Part shown: in pieces, positions 1 through 5,156 of the stretch
Numbering within the stretch: position 1 is the stretch's first letter
Layout: each line of letters begins with the position of its first letter
NCBI GenBank assembly: GCA_030830945.1
Contig: JAURLY010000135.1
Location: 1 to 5,256, forward strand
Direction of reading: 5' to 3'
DNA length: 5,256 nt
DNA from: Gammaproteobacteria bacterium
Lineage (GTDB): Bacteria; Pseudomonadota; Gammaproteobacteria; Pseudomonadales; GM7GCV1
The notes under the pieces: generated by a model
The model's input: only the letters and a program-made list of their open reading frames with translations
The model's database searches: none
What the model was told of the DNA's origin: nothing
Made by a program: the position numbers and the translations under genes

Positions 1-416
1 GAAATTGGCATAATCAAATCGATTACTTTAATGCCGGTTTCAAAGATCTCGATGGCACCTGATTGTTCCGCATACGTCGGGGGCTTACGGTGAATCTCGG
101 CTCGATCTTCCGTAGCAATTGGGCCAGCCTCATCTACAGGGTTACCCAAAACGTCCATGATGCGACCCAGGGTGGCCGTACCAACAGGCACCTTAATAGG
201 CGATTTAGTGTTATCCACACTCAAGCCACGGCTAAGGCCTTCAGACGAACCCATGGCAATTGAACGAACTACGCCGTCACCCAGCTGCTGCTGTACTTCC
301 AGGGTGAGGCCAGTGCTCTCAACATTAAGGGCGTCATAAACCTTGGGTACGCTGTCGCGTGGAAATTCCACGTCTACAACAGCGCCAATGATTTGTACGA
401 TACGTCCGCTACTCAT
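1..416 (-). CDS. atpD: F1 ATP synthase subunit beta, N-terminal part (cut by window edge)
   Basis: This is the start of the catalytic beta subunit of F1, which makes ATP at the three alpha/beta interfaces on the cytoplasmic face of the membrane. The ATG at 416-414 opens a frame of 138 codons that is still open at base 1. The product begins MSSGRIVQIIGAVVDVEF, the beta-barrel crown domain (about residues 1-78). It continues with the conserved blocks EVQQQLGDGVVRSIAMGSSEGL (residues 40-61), VPVGTATLGRIMDVLGNPVD (76-95) and ETGIKVIDL (126-134). The sequence ends about ten residues before the expected P-loop (GGAGVGKT in the family), so no catalytic residue is visible. Full-length relatives have about 460 residues, so roughly two thirds is outside the window. 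An AGAGGA ribosome binding site (429-424, 7-nt spacing) supports the start. It follows atpG by 48 bp and is the last complete-start gene of the operon seen here. Identification is secure. Confidence 0.97.
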   Translation of the reverse strand, partial: MSSGRIVQIIGAVVDVEFPRDSVPKVYDALNVESTGLTLEVQQQLGDGVVRSIAMGSSEGLSRGLSVDNTKSPIKVPVGTATLGRIMDVLGNPVDEAGPIATEDRAEIHRKPPTYAEQSGAIEIFETGIKVIDLIMPI

Positions 417-423
417 TAGGGAA

Positions 424-429
424 TCCTCT
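424..429 (-). promoter_or_regulatory. Ribosome binding site of atpD
   Basis: On the minus strand AGAGGA lies 7 nt upstream of the ATG at 416-414. It fits the anti-Shine-Dalgarno consensus and fixes the beta-subunit start. The surrounding 48-bp atpG-atpD gap is otherwise A/T-rich and contains no convincing terminator or promoter. Confidence 0.75.
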
Positions 430-464
430 ATCTCTAATCTCTATAAATTTTTCTGTGTTGCCGC

Positions 465-1328
465 TTAAACCGCTGCAGCACCACTAACAATTTCTGAAAG
501 CTCTTGGGTAATCGCTGCCTGACGTGCTTTGTTATAAAGCAATTGCAATTCGTCAATCAGGTCCCCGGCGTTATCTGTCGCGTTTTTCATCGCTAACATT
601 CGCGCCGCCATTTCACAGGCTTTGTTCTCTACGACTGCTTGGTAAACCTGTGACTCTACATAGCGAACCAACAAGCCTTCAAGAATCTCGGAGGCGTTAT
701 CTGGCTCATAAATGTAGTCCCAATGATGCGCCAATTTTTCATCGTCACTTTCAACCAATGGGAGTAACTGGCGCACAGCCGGTTGTTGCGTCATGGTGTT
801 CACAAAGTCATTGGAAACCAAATACAAGCGATCGATCTTGCCTTCATCAAAGGCTTCCAACATAACCTTGATTGCGCCAAGCAACTCTTCTGCACTAGGG
901 GCATCACCTAAATCGCGAACAGCCGCCAATACATTGCCACCATAATTGCCAAAGAATCCCACTGATTTTGCGCCTATAGCACAATAATCCGCTTCGACTT
1001 CTTTCTCGGCCCAGGCTTTTACTTCTTTTACCACCGCCTTGAATATGTTGACGTTCAAACCACCACAAAGCCCTCGGTCCGAAGAAACAACGATATAACC
1101 AACTCGCTTTACTTCGCGTTCCATCAAGTATTTGTGTTTGTACTCTGAAGTCGCATTGGCGATGTTGCCGATGACACCACGAATGTGCTCGGCGTAGGGC
1201 TTACCCAAGGACATACGATCTTGAGCTCGGCGCATTTTACTGGCCGCAACCATCTCCATCGCTGAAGTGATTTTCTGTGTGCTCTTAATCGAGTTGATCT
1301 TGGTTTTTACTTCCTTACCAACTGCCAT
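465..1328 (-). CDS. atpG: F1 ATP synthase subunit gamma
   Basis: This subunit is the central rotating shaft of F1: it couples c-ring rotation to the conformational changes of the beta subunits. The product has 287 residues, the usual bacterial length. The N-terminal coiled-coil helix carries the family block ITSAMEMVAASKMRRAQ (residues 20-36). The central Rossmann-like domain has SSDRGLCGGLN (82-92). The C-terminal helix ends in ITQELSEIVSGAAAV (273-287), which matches the usual gamma C-terminal signature region and inserts into the alpha3beta3 barrel in known structures. The ATG at 1328-1326 is preceded by a modest GAGAG ribosome binding site (1342-1338, 9-nt spacing). The gene sits between atpA (29-bp gap) and atpD (48-bp gap), the standard position. 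No frameshift or missing core motif is seen. Several open frames on the opposite strand inside it are shadows. Confidence 0.98.
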   Translation of the reverse strand: MAVGKEVKTKINSIKSTQKITSAMEMVAASKMRRAQDRMSLGKPYAEHIRGVIGNIANATSEYKHKYLMEREVKRVGYIVVSSDRGLCGGLNVNIFKAVVKEVKAWAEKEVEADYCAIGAKSVGFFGNYGGNVLAAVRDLGDAPSAEELLGAIKVMLEAFDEGKIDRLYLVSNDFVNTMTQQPAVRQLLPLVESDDEKLAHHWDYIYEPDNASEILEGLLVRYVESQVYQAVVENKACEMAARMLAMKNATDNAGDLIDELQLLYNKARQAAITQELSEIVSGAAAV

Positions 1329-1357
1329 AACTAGATGCTCTCGTTATTCTCAGTTTT

Positions 1358-2902
1358 TTAGTAAGTCTGGGTTTCAACGAATTTTTCGATTGCAGCCTTG
1401 AAGCCAGCTTCGATATCGTCGGTCCAGTTACCCGTGTCACCCACTTGCGCCATCAGGTCGGTATGTTCGGCATTCATATAGCTCAACAGGGCTGATTCAA
1501 AATCACCAATCTTGTTCAGATCTACTGATTTAAGGTAGCCCGAGTTGGCGGCATACAACACCACACCCATTTCTGCGGTATTCAGTGGTGCATACTGCAA
1601 CTGCTTCATTAGTTCCGTCACTGCCTGGCCGTGTTCCAATTGCTCTCGTGTGGCGTCATCCAGATCCGATGCAAACTGCGAGAAAGCCGCCAATTCACGA
1701 TACTGGGCCAGTGCCAGACGAATACCACCACCAAGTTTCTTGATGATCTTGGTCTGTGCCGAGCCACCTACACGAGATACGGATAAGCCCGCATTCATCG
1801 CCGGACGAATACCTGAGTTAAATAAATCCGCTTCCAGGAAGATTTGTCCATCAGTAATCGAAATTACGTTGGTCGGTACAAAAGCAGATACGTCCCCGGC
1901 CTGGGTTTCAATAATTGGCAGTGCCGTCAGTGATCCTGTTTTTCCCTTGACTTCACCCTTGGTAAATTTCTCTACGTATTCAGCATTGACTCGCGAGGCG
2001 CGCTCAAGCAGACGAGAGTGCAAGTAGAAGACATCACCAGGATAAGCTTCACGACCAGGGGGACGCTTCAAAAGAAGAGAGATCTGACGATAGGCCCAGG
2101 CCTGTTTAGTCAAATCATCATAAATGATCAGTGCGTCTTGACCGCGATCACGATAGTACTCACCAATGGTGCAACCAGCATAAGGCGCCAAAAACTGCAT
2201 AGATGCGGGATCAGATGCAGTCGCAGCAACAACAATGGTGTGATTCATTGCGCCGTGCTCTTCAAGTTTCCGTACAATATTGGCAACAGTTGAGTTCTTC
2301 TGGCCAATCGCAACATAGATACATTTAATACCTGTATCTTTCTGGTTAATGATGGCATCAATAGCCACTGCAGTTTTACCAATCTGGCGGTCACCAATAA
2401 TCAGCTCGCGCTGACCTCGGCCAATAGGCACCATTGCGTCAATGGCTTTCAAACCAGTTTGCATTGGCTGGTCAACTGACTGACGTTCAATAACGCCCGG
2501 TGCGACCTTTTCTACCGCATCGGTAAGTTTAGCTTCAATAGCGCCCTTGCCATCGATGGCATTACCCAATGCATCGACCACACGGCCCTCAAGTTCCGGG
2601 CCAACCGGTACTTCAAGAATTCGGCCAGTACAACGTGCCTTAGCACCTTCAGCCAAACCGAGATAGTCACCCAAAACTACGGCGCCGACCGAGTCGCGCT
2701 CAAGGTTCAGGGCCATACCAAGCAGGCCGCCGTCAAATTCAATCATCTCACCATACATAACCTCGGCAAGACCATGGATACGAACAATACCGTCCTGGAC
2801 AGATACGACGGTGCCTTCGTTTTTGGCCTCTGTCGCTACGTCCAGTGATTCGATACGATTCTTGATAATTTCACTGATTTCAGATGGATTCAGTTGCTGC
2901 AT
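1358..2902 (-). CDS. atpA: F1 ATP synthase subunit alpha
   Basis: The alpha subunit binds nucleotide non-catalytically and alternates with beta in the F1 hexamer. The product has 514 residues, essentially the family length. The N-terminal segment MQQLNPSEISEIIKNRIE (residues 1-18) is the region that contacts delta in the stator. A crown barrel domain follows (about 25-95). The Walker A motif is GDRQIGKT (170-177), the Walker B-like strand is ALIIYDD (257-263), and the family signature PAMNAGLSVS is at 367-376. It is followed directly by Arg377 in SRVGG, the arginine that reaches into the neighbouring beta active site in known structures. The C-terminal helical domain ends in VETQTY. Isoleucine at Walker position 5 is a permitted variable position, not a defect. 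The ATG at 2902-2900 has a GAGG ribosome binding site 9 nt upstream, inside a small inverted repeat. The gene is 40 bp after atpH and 29 bp before atpG. Confidence 0.99.
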   Translation of the reverse strand: MQQLNPSEISEIIKNRIESLDVATEAKNEGTVVSVQDGIVRIHGLAEVMYGEMIEFDGGLLGMALNLERDSVGAVVLGDYLGLAEGAKARCTGRILEVPVGPELEGRVVDALGNAIDGKGAIEAKLTDAVEKVAPGVIERQSVDQPMQTGLKAIDAMVPIGRGQRELIIGDRQIGKTAVAIDAIINQKDTGIKCIYVAIGQKNSTVANIVRKLEEHGAMNHTIVVAATASDPASMQFLAPYAGCTIGEYYRDRGQDALIIYDDLTKQAWAYRQISLLLKRPPGREAYPGDVFYLHSRLLERASRVNAEYVEKFTKGEVKGKTGSLTALPIIETQAGDVSAFVPTNVISITDGQIFLEADLFNSGIRPAMNAGLSVSRVGGSAQTKIIKKLGGGIRLALAQYRELAAFSQFASDLDDATREQLEHGQAVTELMKQLQYAPLNTAEMGVVLYAANSGYLKSVDLNKIGDFESALLSYMNAEHTDLMAQVGDTGNWTDDIEAGFKAAIEKFVETQTY

Positions 2903-2907
2903 TTTTT

Positions 2908-2926
2908 AATTCCTCAGGAATTCCTG
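2908..2926 (-). promoter_or_regulatory. atpA ribosome binding site within overlapping inverted repeats
   Basis: On the minus strand the leader reads AATTCC-TGA-GGAATT (2922-2908), a 6-bp stem with a 3-nt loop. A second, overlapping 12-bp palindrome, CAGGAATTCCTG on the plus strand, covers 2915-2926. The Shine-Dalgarno core GAGG (2915-2912) falls in the loop and 3' arm, followed by 9 nt to the ATG of atpA. The repeats are seen directly; that they fold in the mRNA and modulate alpha-subunit translation is inference. Confidence 0.5.
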
Positions 2927-2942
2927 ATTTCTCTCATTGCCG

Positions 2943-3479
2943 TTAGTGGGCGATGGCATCTTTGAGTTTGGTCAGACGACCTTTTACAGAGCCATCTATC
3001 AGAGTATCGCCAGCGTGAATAAGCGCGCCGCCTATAAGGCTATTATCGGTCTCTACCTCAAGCGAAACATTGCGATTGAGATTTTTACTCAACGCATCTG
3101 CCAGTTTGCTTTGTTGGTCGTCATTCATATCGAAAGCCGTCTGGAGTTTTACGTCCAGTACCTGCTCTCTATTGGCTTTCATCAGATCAAACAGTTGGGA
3201 AATTTCGCCAAATAATGCGATGCGCTTGTTGTCCGCCATATTGCGAACAAAATTTTGCATCTTGGCATCAAGATCCTCTCCCATAAGGTCTATCAGGATC
3301 TGCGCATGTTGCTCTGTCGTTGCCAGCGGGTTGGAAAGGGCCGAAGCCACCTTCTCATCACCGACAACTACGGCGAGCTCTTGCAAAGCCTTTGACCAGG
3401 TGTCCAAACCATTCGCCGCATCCGCATATTCAAAAGCGGCCTTGGCGTAGGGTCGAGCCAGTGTGGTTAGTTCTGCCAT
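2943..3479 (-). CDS. atpH: F1 ATP synthase subunit delta (stator, OSCP homologue)
   Basis: Delta caps the F1 head and joins it to the peripheral b stalk, so the alpha3beta3 barrel does not turn with the rotor. The product has 178 residues, the usual gammaproteobacterial length. The N-terminal helical domain begins with the family block ARPYAKAAFEYA (residues 8-19). The C-terminal region has the delta signature NSLIGGALIHAGDTLIDGSV (146-165), followed by a basic amphipathic end, KGRLTKLKDAIAH. The ATG at 3479-3477 follows an AGAAGAG-type ribosome binding site. The gene begins 23 bp after the atpF stop, which suggests linked translation of the two stator proteins. No membrane segment is predicted, as expected for a peripheral protein. 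An overlapping minus-strand open frame at 3430-3612 is a shadow. Confidence 0.98.
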   Translation of the reverse strand: MAELTTLARPYAKAAFEYADAANGLDTWSKALQELAVVVGDEKVASALSNPLATTEQHAQILIDLMGEDLDAKMQNFVRNMADNKRIALFGEISQLFDLMKANREQVLDVKLQTAFDMNDDQQSKLADALSKNLNRNVSLEVETDNSLIGGALIHAGDTLIDGSVKGRLTKLKDAIAH

Positions 3480-3502
3480 AGGTAGACTCTTCTGCCTCGC
3501 TA

Positions 3503-3973
3503 TTAAAGCTGTGCTGCCAATTTGTCGAGCATGTCGCCGTGAACTTTGGCATCAACGCTGGATTCGAGAATTTTCTCGGCTCCGGCCACTGCCAATACGG
3601 AAACCTGGGCACGCAATGCCTCTTTTGCCTGGGCTATCTGCTGTTCAACTTCTGCTTCAGCAGACGCGCGTACACGATCGGCTTCTTCCTTCGCTTTGCC
3701 TTTGGCTTCTTCAACCATTTGATCGGCTCGCTTTTTGGCTTGCTCAATAATTTCAGCTGCTTGTGCCTTGGCACCTTTTAGGTCGGCCGCGGCTTTTTCT
3801 TTCGCCAGCTCAAGATCTTTGTCAGCTCGATCCGCTGCCGCCAGACCGTCGGCGATTTTTTTCGCACGCTCAGCCATGGCATTAGTGATCGGTGGCCATA
3901 CATACTTCATGCAAAACAGCACAAAGATGACAAAGAAGATCATCTGGCCAACGAGTGTCCAATTGATATTCAC
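3503..3973 (-). CDS. atpF: Fo ATP synthase subunit b (peripheral stalk)
   Basis: Two copies of subunit b form the peripheral stalk that links subunit a in the membrane to delta on top of F1. The product has 156 residues, the standard length. It has one N-terminal membrane helix (about residues 5-23) followed by the conserved YVWPPI turn (24-29) at the membrane exit. A long charged, alanine-rich coiled coil follows (about 30-125). The conserved delta-binding end is SVLAVAGAEKILESSVD, close to the C terminus. The start codon is GTG (3973-3971), not ATG. It is chosen because it gives the conserved MNINWTLVGQ start and has GAGG 8 nt upstream. The gene lies between atpE (66-bp gap) and atpH (23-bp gap). 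Confidence 0.98.
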   Translation of the reverse strand: MNINWTLVGQMIFFVIFVLFCMKYVWPPITNAMAERAKKIADGLAAADRADKDLELAKEKAAADLKGAKAQAAEIIEQAKKRADQMVEEAKGKAKEEADRVRASAEAEVEQQIAQAKEALRAQVSVLAVAGAEKILESSVDAKVHGDMLDKLAAQL

Positions 3974-3985
3974 TCTAGTAACCTC
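3971..3985 (-). promoter_or_regulatory. atpF ribosome binding site and GTG start
   Basis: GAGG on the minus strand (3985-3982) lies 8 nt before the GTG start codon (3973-3971). This decides the start: there is no in-frame ATG at this position, and starting later would remove the membrane anchor. The non-ATG start may hold b-subunit synthesis below that of the c subunit just upstream; this is inference. Confidence 0.75.
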
Positions 3986-4007
3986 GGTTCGTTATTCGTT
4001 TGCTACA

Positions 4008-4026
4008 GGGTGCCAACATCACACCC
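4008..4026 (-). repeat. Small hairpin in the atpE-atpF gap
   Basis: Within the 66-bp gap between atpE and atpF, GGGTG (4008-4012) and CACCC (4022-4026) form a 5-bp inverted repeat with a 9-nt loop. There is no following U-run on the transcribed strand, so it is not a convincing intrinsic terminator. It could be an RNA processing or stability element between the abundant atpE message and the rest, or chance. Confidence 0.25.
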
Positions 4027-4039
4027 AAGGCTCGTTTAA

Positions 4040-4279
4040 TTAAGCGCCTACGCCTGGAGCAACAACGAAGATCAGGTACATGGCGATACCTACGCCAATG
4101 ATGGGCACAGCATCAATCAAGCCAGCCAGCAGGAACATCTTACCCTGCAACATGGCAGCCAGTTCAGGCTGACGAGCAGTACCTTCGAGCAGACGACCGC
4201 CCAGAAGACCCATACCTACAGCAGCACCAAGTGCACCCAGACCCAGCATGATCGCAGCAGCAATAATTACCAGTTCCAT
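4040..4279 (-). CDS. atpE: Fo ATP synthase subunit c (proteolipid rotor ring)
   Basis: About ten copies of this hairpin protein form the rotor ring that carries protons through the membrane. The product has 79 residues, the family size. Helix 1 (about residues 3-30) carries the glycine-rich packing pattern GLGALGAAVGMG. The polar loop ARQPEL (35-40) contacts gamma and epsilon. Helix 2 (about 47-74) contains the ion-carrying acidic residue, Asp56, in GLIDAVP. An aspartate followed by alanine, without the glutamine, glutamate and serine ligands of sodium-type rings, indicates a proton-driven enzyme. The ATG at 4279-4277 has a strong AGGAG site 6 nt upstream and an A/T-rich leader, consistent with the high expression this subunit needs. 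It lies 51 bp after atpB and 66 bp before atpF. Confidence 0.99.
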   Translation of the reverse strand: MELVIIAAAIMLGLGALGAAVGMGLLGGRLLEGTARQPELAAMLQGKMFLLAGLIDAVPIIGVGIAMYLIFVVAPGVGA

Positions 4280-4330
4280 TTTTTTCTCCTAATTAATAAA
4301 AATATAAAAGTGTTAATCCAAACTTCAGAA
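4280..4330 (-). promoter_or_regulatory. atpE translation initiation region (A/T-rich leader with strong RBS)
   Basis: The 51-bp atpB-atpE gap is almost free of G and C apart from the AGGAG Shine-Dalgarno at 4290-4286, which sits 6 nt before the ATG. An unstructured A/U-rich leader ahead of a strong Shine-Dalgarno is the known way enterobacterial atpE is translated more than its operon neighbours. The sequence features are seen here; the same function is inferred. Confidence 0.65.
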
Positions 4331-4987
4331 TCAGTGACCGTCATCGTGTGCCATTGATAGGTACACAACCGTCAAAACCATAAAAATAAATGCTTGCAGG
4401 GTAATAACCAGAATATGGAAGATCGCCCAGCCTATCTGCAATACACCGCCAAATAAACCAAAAACCCAGCCGGCAGTGTACATAACGGAAATAAGAATAA
4501 AGATCATCTCGCCCGCATACATGTTACCGAACAGTCGCAGACCAAGAGAGAATGGCTTGGCCAGCAGGCCTACCAGCTCCATAAACAGGTTCACTGGAAT
4601 GAATCCCCAGTGATTAAAAGGATGCATGGTCAATTCTTTGGTAAAGCCCATGGCTCCCTTCATCTTGATCGAGTAGTAAATCATCAGGATAAACACACCA
4701 AGCGCCATACCCAGAGTGATATTGGGATCCGTCGAGGGAACAATCTTTTGATAAGGCACACCCAACAGGGCTAGCAACTCAGGAACCAGATCAACCGGGA
4801 TTAGATCCATCAGGTTCATCAGGAATACCCAAACAAACACAGTCAATGCCAACGGTGCGACCATGGCATTTTTATAGTGGAACATGTCTTTGACGTTGCT
4901 ATCGACGAAGTCCACGATAATTTCAATGAAGTTTTGCAAACCCCCGGGCACGCCGGACGTGGCTTTTTTGGCTACCAGTCCGAACAA
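4331..4987 (-). CDS. atpB: Fo ATP synthase subunit a, missing its N terminus
   Basis: Subunit a forms the two proton half-channels against the c-ring. The visible product begins LFGLVAKKATSGVPGG. It holds the conserved FVWVFLMNLMDLIPVD, MALGVFILMIYYSIKMKG and FTKELTMHPFNHW blocks. GLRLFGNMYAGE contains the essential arginine (residue 151 counted from 4987, equivalent to E. coli Arg210) and the channel glutamate (160). AIFHILVITLQAFIFMVLT contains the histidine equivalent to E. coli His245. The C terminus is intact (SMAHDDGH, TGA at 4333-4331). Compared with the E. coli protein about 58 residues are missing at the front: the periplasmic tail and most of membrane helix 1. The TTG at 4987-4985 is only the first permissible codon, has no ribosome binding site and aligns inside the helix, so it is not a native start. 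The frame stays open upstream to a stop at 5065-5063 without ATG, GTG or other TTG. The truncation coincides with a sharp base-composition change, so it is probably a join rather than a real short protein. Confidence 0.93.
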   Translation of the reverse strand: MFGLVAKKATSGVPGGLQNFIEIIVDFVDSNVKDMFHYKNAMVAPLALTVFVWVFLMNLMDLIPVDLVPELLALLGVPYQKIVPSTDPNITLGMALGVFILMIYYSIKMKGAMGFTKELTMHPFNHWGFIPVNLFMELVGLLAKPFSLGLRLFGNMYAGEMIFILISVMYTAGWVFGLFGGVLQIGWAIFHILVITLQAFIFMVLTVVYLSMAHDDGH

Positions 4988-5017
4988 AACAAAATAAACA
5001 ACGCAAATTTTTTTATC

Positions 5018-5045
5018 ATTATAGAATTGGTTATTAAAATCACAA
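5018..5045 (-). promoter_or_regulatory. Candidate sigma-70-type promoter reading toward atpB
   Basis: On the minus strand TTGTGA (5045-5040) and a perfect TATAAT (5023-5018) are separated by 16 nt. Transcription would start near 5011 and run into the truncated atpB. The -35 element overlaps the outer arm of the dyad. Matches of this kind arise by chance in DNA of 18% G+C, so the call is tentative. Confidence 0.4.
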
Positions 5046-5084
5046 ATTCTTTCACAATTCTTTTAGAATTGTGATAGAATGTGA
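5040..5084. repeat. 45-bp dyad of four TCACAATTCT-like elements (candidate operator)
   Basis: Two elements on the plus strand, TCACAAATTCT (5040-5050) and TCACAATTCT (5052-5061), are followed after TTT by two in inverted orientation, AGAATTGTGA (5065-5074) and AGAATGTGA (5076-5084). The inner pair is a perfect 10-bp inverted repeat with a 3-nt centre; the outer pair matches with a one-base insertion and a one-base deletion. Adjacent copies are separated by one base, so they repeat about every helical turn. This arrangement fits cooperative binding of a dimeric repressor. The element lies between divergent candidate promoters and overlaps their core elements. No adjacent regulator gene is identified. 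Confidence 0.6.
5051..5080 (+). promoter_or_regulatory. Candidate extended -10 promoter for the rightward open frame
   Basis: On the plus strand TTCACA (5051-5056) and TAGAAT (5075-5080) are separated by 18 nt, and the -10 is preceded by TGA, giving an extended -10 (TGnTAGAAT). Each hexamer matches the sigma-70 consensus at five of six positions. The spacer holds the inner inverted repeat, so a bound protein would block RNA polymerase. Transcription from about 5087 would give a leader of about 70 nt before the ATG at 5157. Confidence 0.45.
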
Positions 5085-5156
5085 TGATTAATTAATACCG
5101 AACACAATAAACTTTAAGTTTTAAACGATATATAATTTTATTTATTAAAGATATTA

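Noticed and set aside
174..177. Isoleucine in the alpha Walker A motif (GDRQIGKT) as a possible defect
   Set aside because: The changed position is variable in the GxxxxGK[TS] consensus; the essential glycine, lysine and threonine are intact. Numbers here are residue positions in AtpA, not bases.
524..865. 113-codon plus-strand open frame inside atpG
   Set aside because: Antisense to the intact gamma subunit; the composition (Arg, Ser, Pro rich) is typical of a shadow frame.
1545..2027. 160-codon plus-strand open frame inside atpA
   Set aside because: It lies wholly antisense to the conserved alpha subunit, has no recognisable family and no plausible promoter; it is a shadow of the coding strand.
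4985..4987. TTG as a genuine start of a short 218-residue subunit a
   Set aside because: It has no ribosome binding site, aligns within membrane helix 1 of the family, and sits at the base-composition break; it is only the first permitted codon downstream of the junction.
5052..5074. Inner inverted repeat as an intrinsic terminator
   Set aside because: The stem is almost all A-T pairs and neither strand has a U-run directly after it, so it would terminate poorly; the position between divergent promoters fits an operator better.
5065..5074. Resemblance of the arm AGAATTGTGA to a lac operator half-site
   Set aside because: The arms are in the opposite relative orientation to a lac operator and the centre differs; the match of a short A+T-rich half-site is likely chance.
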